A DNA stretch of 6,549 bases from Natronohydrobacter sp. (lineage in GTDB: Bacteria > Pseudomonadota > Alphaproteobacteria > Rhodobacterales > Rhodobacteraceae): contig SKSL01000220.1 in assembly GCA_007123015.1 (NCBI GenBank), forward strand, positions 1 through 6,549. The letters are read 5' to 3'. The translations under genes and the position numbers were made by a program. Each line of letters opens with the position of its first letter. Within the stretch, counting starts at the first letter, position 1. Of this stretch, positions 5,875-6,549 are shown one piece after another. The notes under the pieces were generated by a model, which saw nothing but the letters and a program-made list of their open reading frames with translations, made no database searches and was not told the origin of the DNA.

Positions 5875-6549
5875 CTAGACCAACACGGCCCCGCTTGCAC
5901 CAATCACGCCCTGCGTGTCGACCTCGCCCAGGATCATGTCATTATGCGCATTGCCCGACGGGATCATCGGGAAGCAGTTTTCATGCTTCTCGACAATACA
6001 ATCGAAAATCACTGGCCCGTCATAGGCCAGCATTTCGCGGATGGCGTCATCAAGATCAGCCTCATTGTCGCAACGGATGCCTTTGCAGCCGAACGCTTCG
6101 GCAAGCTTCACGAAATCGGGCAGGGCTTCGGACCAGCTGTGCGAATAACGCTCGCCATGCAACAATTCCTGCCATTGCCGGACCATGCCAAGGCGTTCAT
6201 TGTTCAGAATGAATTGCTTGACGGGCGCGCGATATTGGATCGCGGTGCCCATTTCCTGCATGTTCATCAGCCAGGATGCTTCGCCCGCGACATTGATCAC
6301 CAGCGCGTCCGGATGGGCGATCTGCACGCCGATAGAGGCGGGCAGGCCATAGCCCATGGTGCCCAAACCCCCGCTGGTCATCCAGCGGTTCGGGTCCTCG
6401 AACCCCATATACTGCGCAGCCCACATCTGATGCTGGCCCACTTCGGTCGTGACATAGCGGTCCATGTGCTTGGTCAGCGCTTCCAGTCGCGCAACGGCGT
6501 GCTGCGGGCGGATAACGCTCGTGCCGGGCTTGTAGGCCAGACAATCGAC
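5875..6549 (-). CDS. ilvB: Acetolactate synthase large (catalytic) subunit, C-terminal part
   Basis: The last 224 residues of the thiamine-diphosphate enzyme that condenses pyruvate to acetolactate (or, with 2-ketobutyrate, acetohydroxybutyrate). The rest, about 350 residues, lies beyond the right edge, and the frame is open to base 6549. Visible are GGLGTMGYGLPASIG (60-74), the cofactor and Mg2+ motif as GEAS (89-92), which is followed after the usual spacing by the paired asparagines in FILNN (113-117), GMVRQWQ (121-127), and SEALPDFVKLAEAFG (140-154). The classical motif starts G-D-G; here Glu replaces Asp, a variant I recall from other alphaproteobacterial enzymes. The gene ends with TAG at 5877-5875, with the methyltransferase gene 60 bp on. 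The symbol could equally be ilvI; pairing with ilvH supports a biosynthetic enzyme. Confidence 0.95.
   Translation of the reverse strand, partial: VDCLAYKPGTSVIRPQHAVARLEALTKHMDRYVTTEVGQHQMWAAQYMGFEDPNRWMTSGGLGTMGYGLPASIGVQIAHPDALVINVAGEASWLMNMQEMGTAIQYRAPVKQFILNNERLGMVRQWQELLHGERYSHSWSEALPDFVKLAEAFGCKGIRCDNEADLDDAIREMLAYDGPVIFDCIVEKHENCFPMIPSGNAHNDMILGEVDTQGVIGASGAVLV

Overview
The window looks like chromosome of a Rhodobacterales-type alphaproteobacterium. The evidence is the GC-rich codon use, a trigger factor with the alphaproteobacterial layout, an acetolactate synthase large subunit with the G-E-A-S variant of the thiamine-diphosphate motif, and a class II leucine tRNA sequence ending in an encoded CCA. 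The assignment is by resemblance and was not tested by a search.

Layout. Bases 1-176 are unlike the rest: no recognisable gene and a very AT-rich stretch (131-180, only 8 G/C in 50). They abut bases 177-229, the 3' half of a tRNA-Leu(UAG) gene whose 5' half is missing. That is the usual scar of a genetic element that integrated at a tRNA anticodon loop. The element should lie to the left, and ordinary chromosome starts at about 230. From there, on the minus strand, come a DUF188/YaiI-family protein (232-675) and, overlapping it by 4 bases, a serine alpha/beta-hydrolase fused to a membrane domain of about eight helices (672-2162). The trigger factor gene tig (2348-3682, plus strand) diverges from them. 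It is preceded by a perfect 8-bp leader hairpin and followed by a classic intrinsic terminator. Bases 3744-4075 hold no convincing gene but contain a cluster of overlapping palindromes.

The right third is one minus-strand gene series, transcribed from the right edge leftwards: the C-terminal part of the acetolactate synthase large subunit (ilvB/ilvI, cut by the window edge), an FkbM-family methyltransferase, a small predicted lipoprotein, and the acetolactate synthase regulatory subunit ilvH. The spacings (60 bp, 8-bp overlap, 16 bp) suggest an operon in which two genes of unrelated appearance sit between the two subunits of one enzyme.

How the genes relate: IlvB/IlvI and IlvH together make the first common enzyme of branched-chain amino acid synthesis. 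Trigger factor is a housekeeping chaperone. The hydrolase and DUF188 genes are probably translationally coupled, but no shared pathway is evident. I see no CRISPR array, intact insertion sequence or rRNA. The items most worth following up are the tRNA-fragment junction, the repeats beside it, the 3849-3900 palindromes and the interrupted ilv operon.
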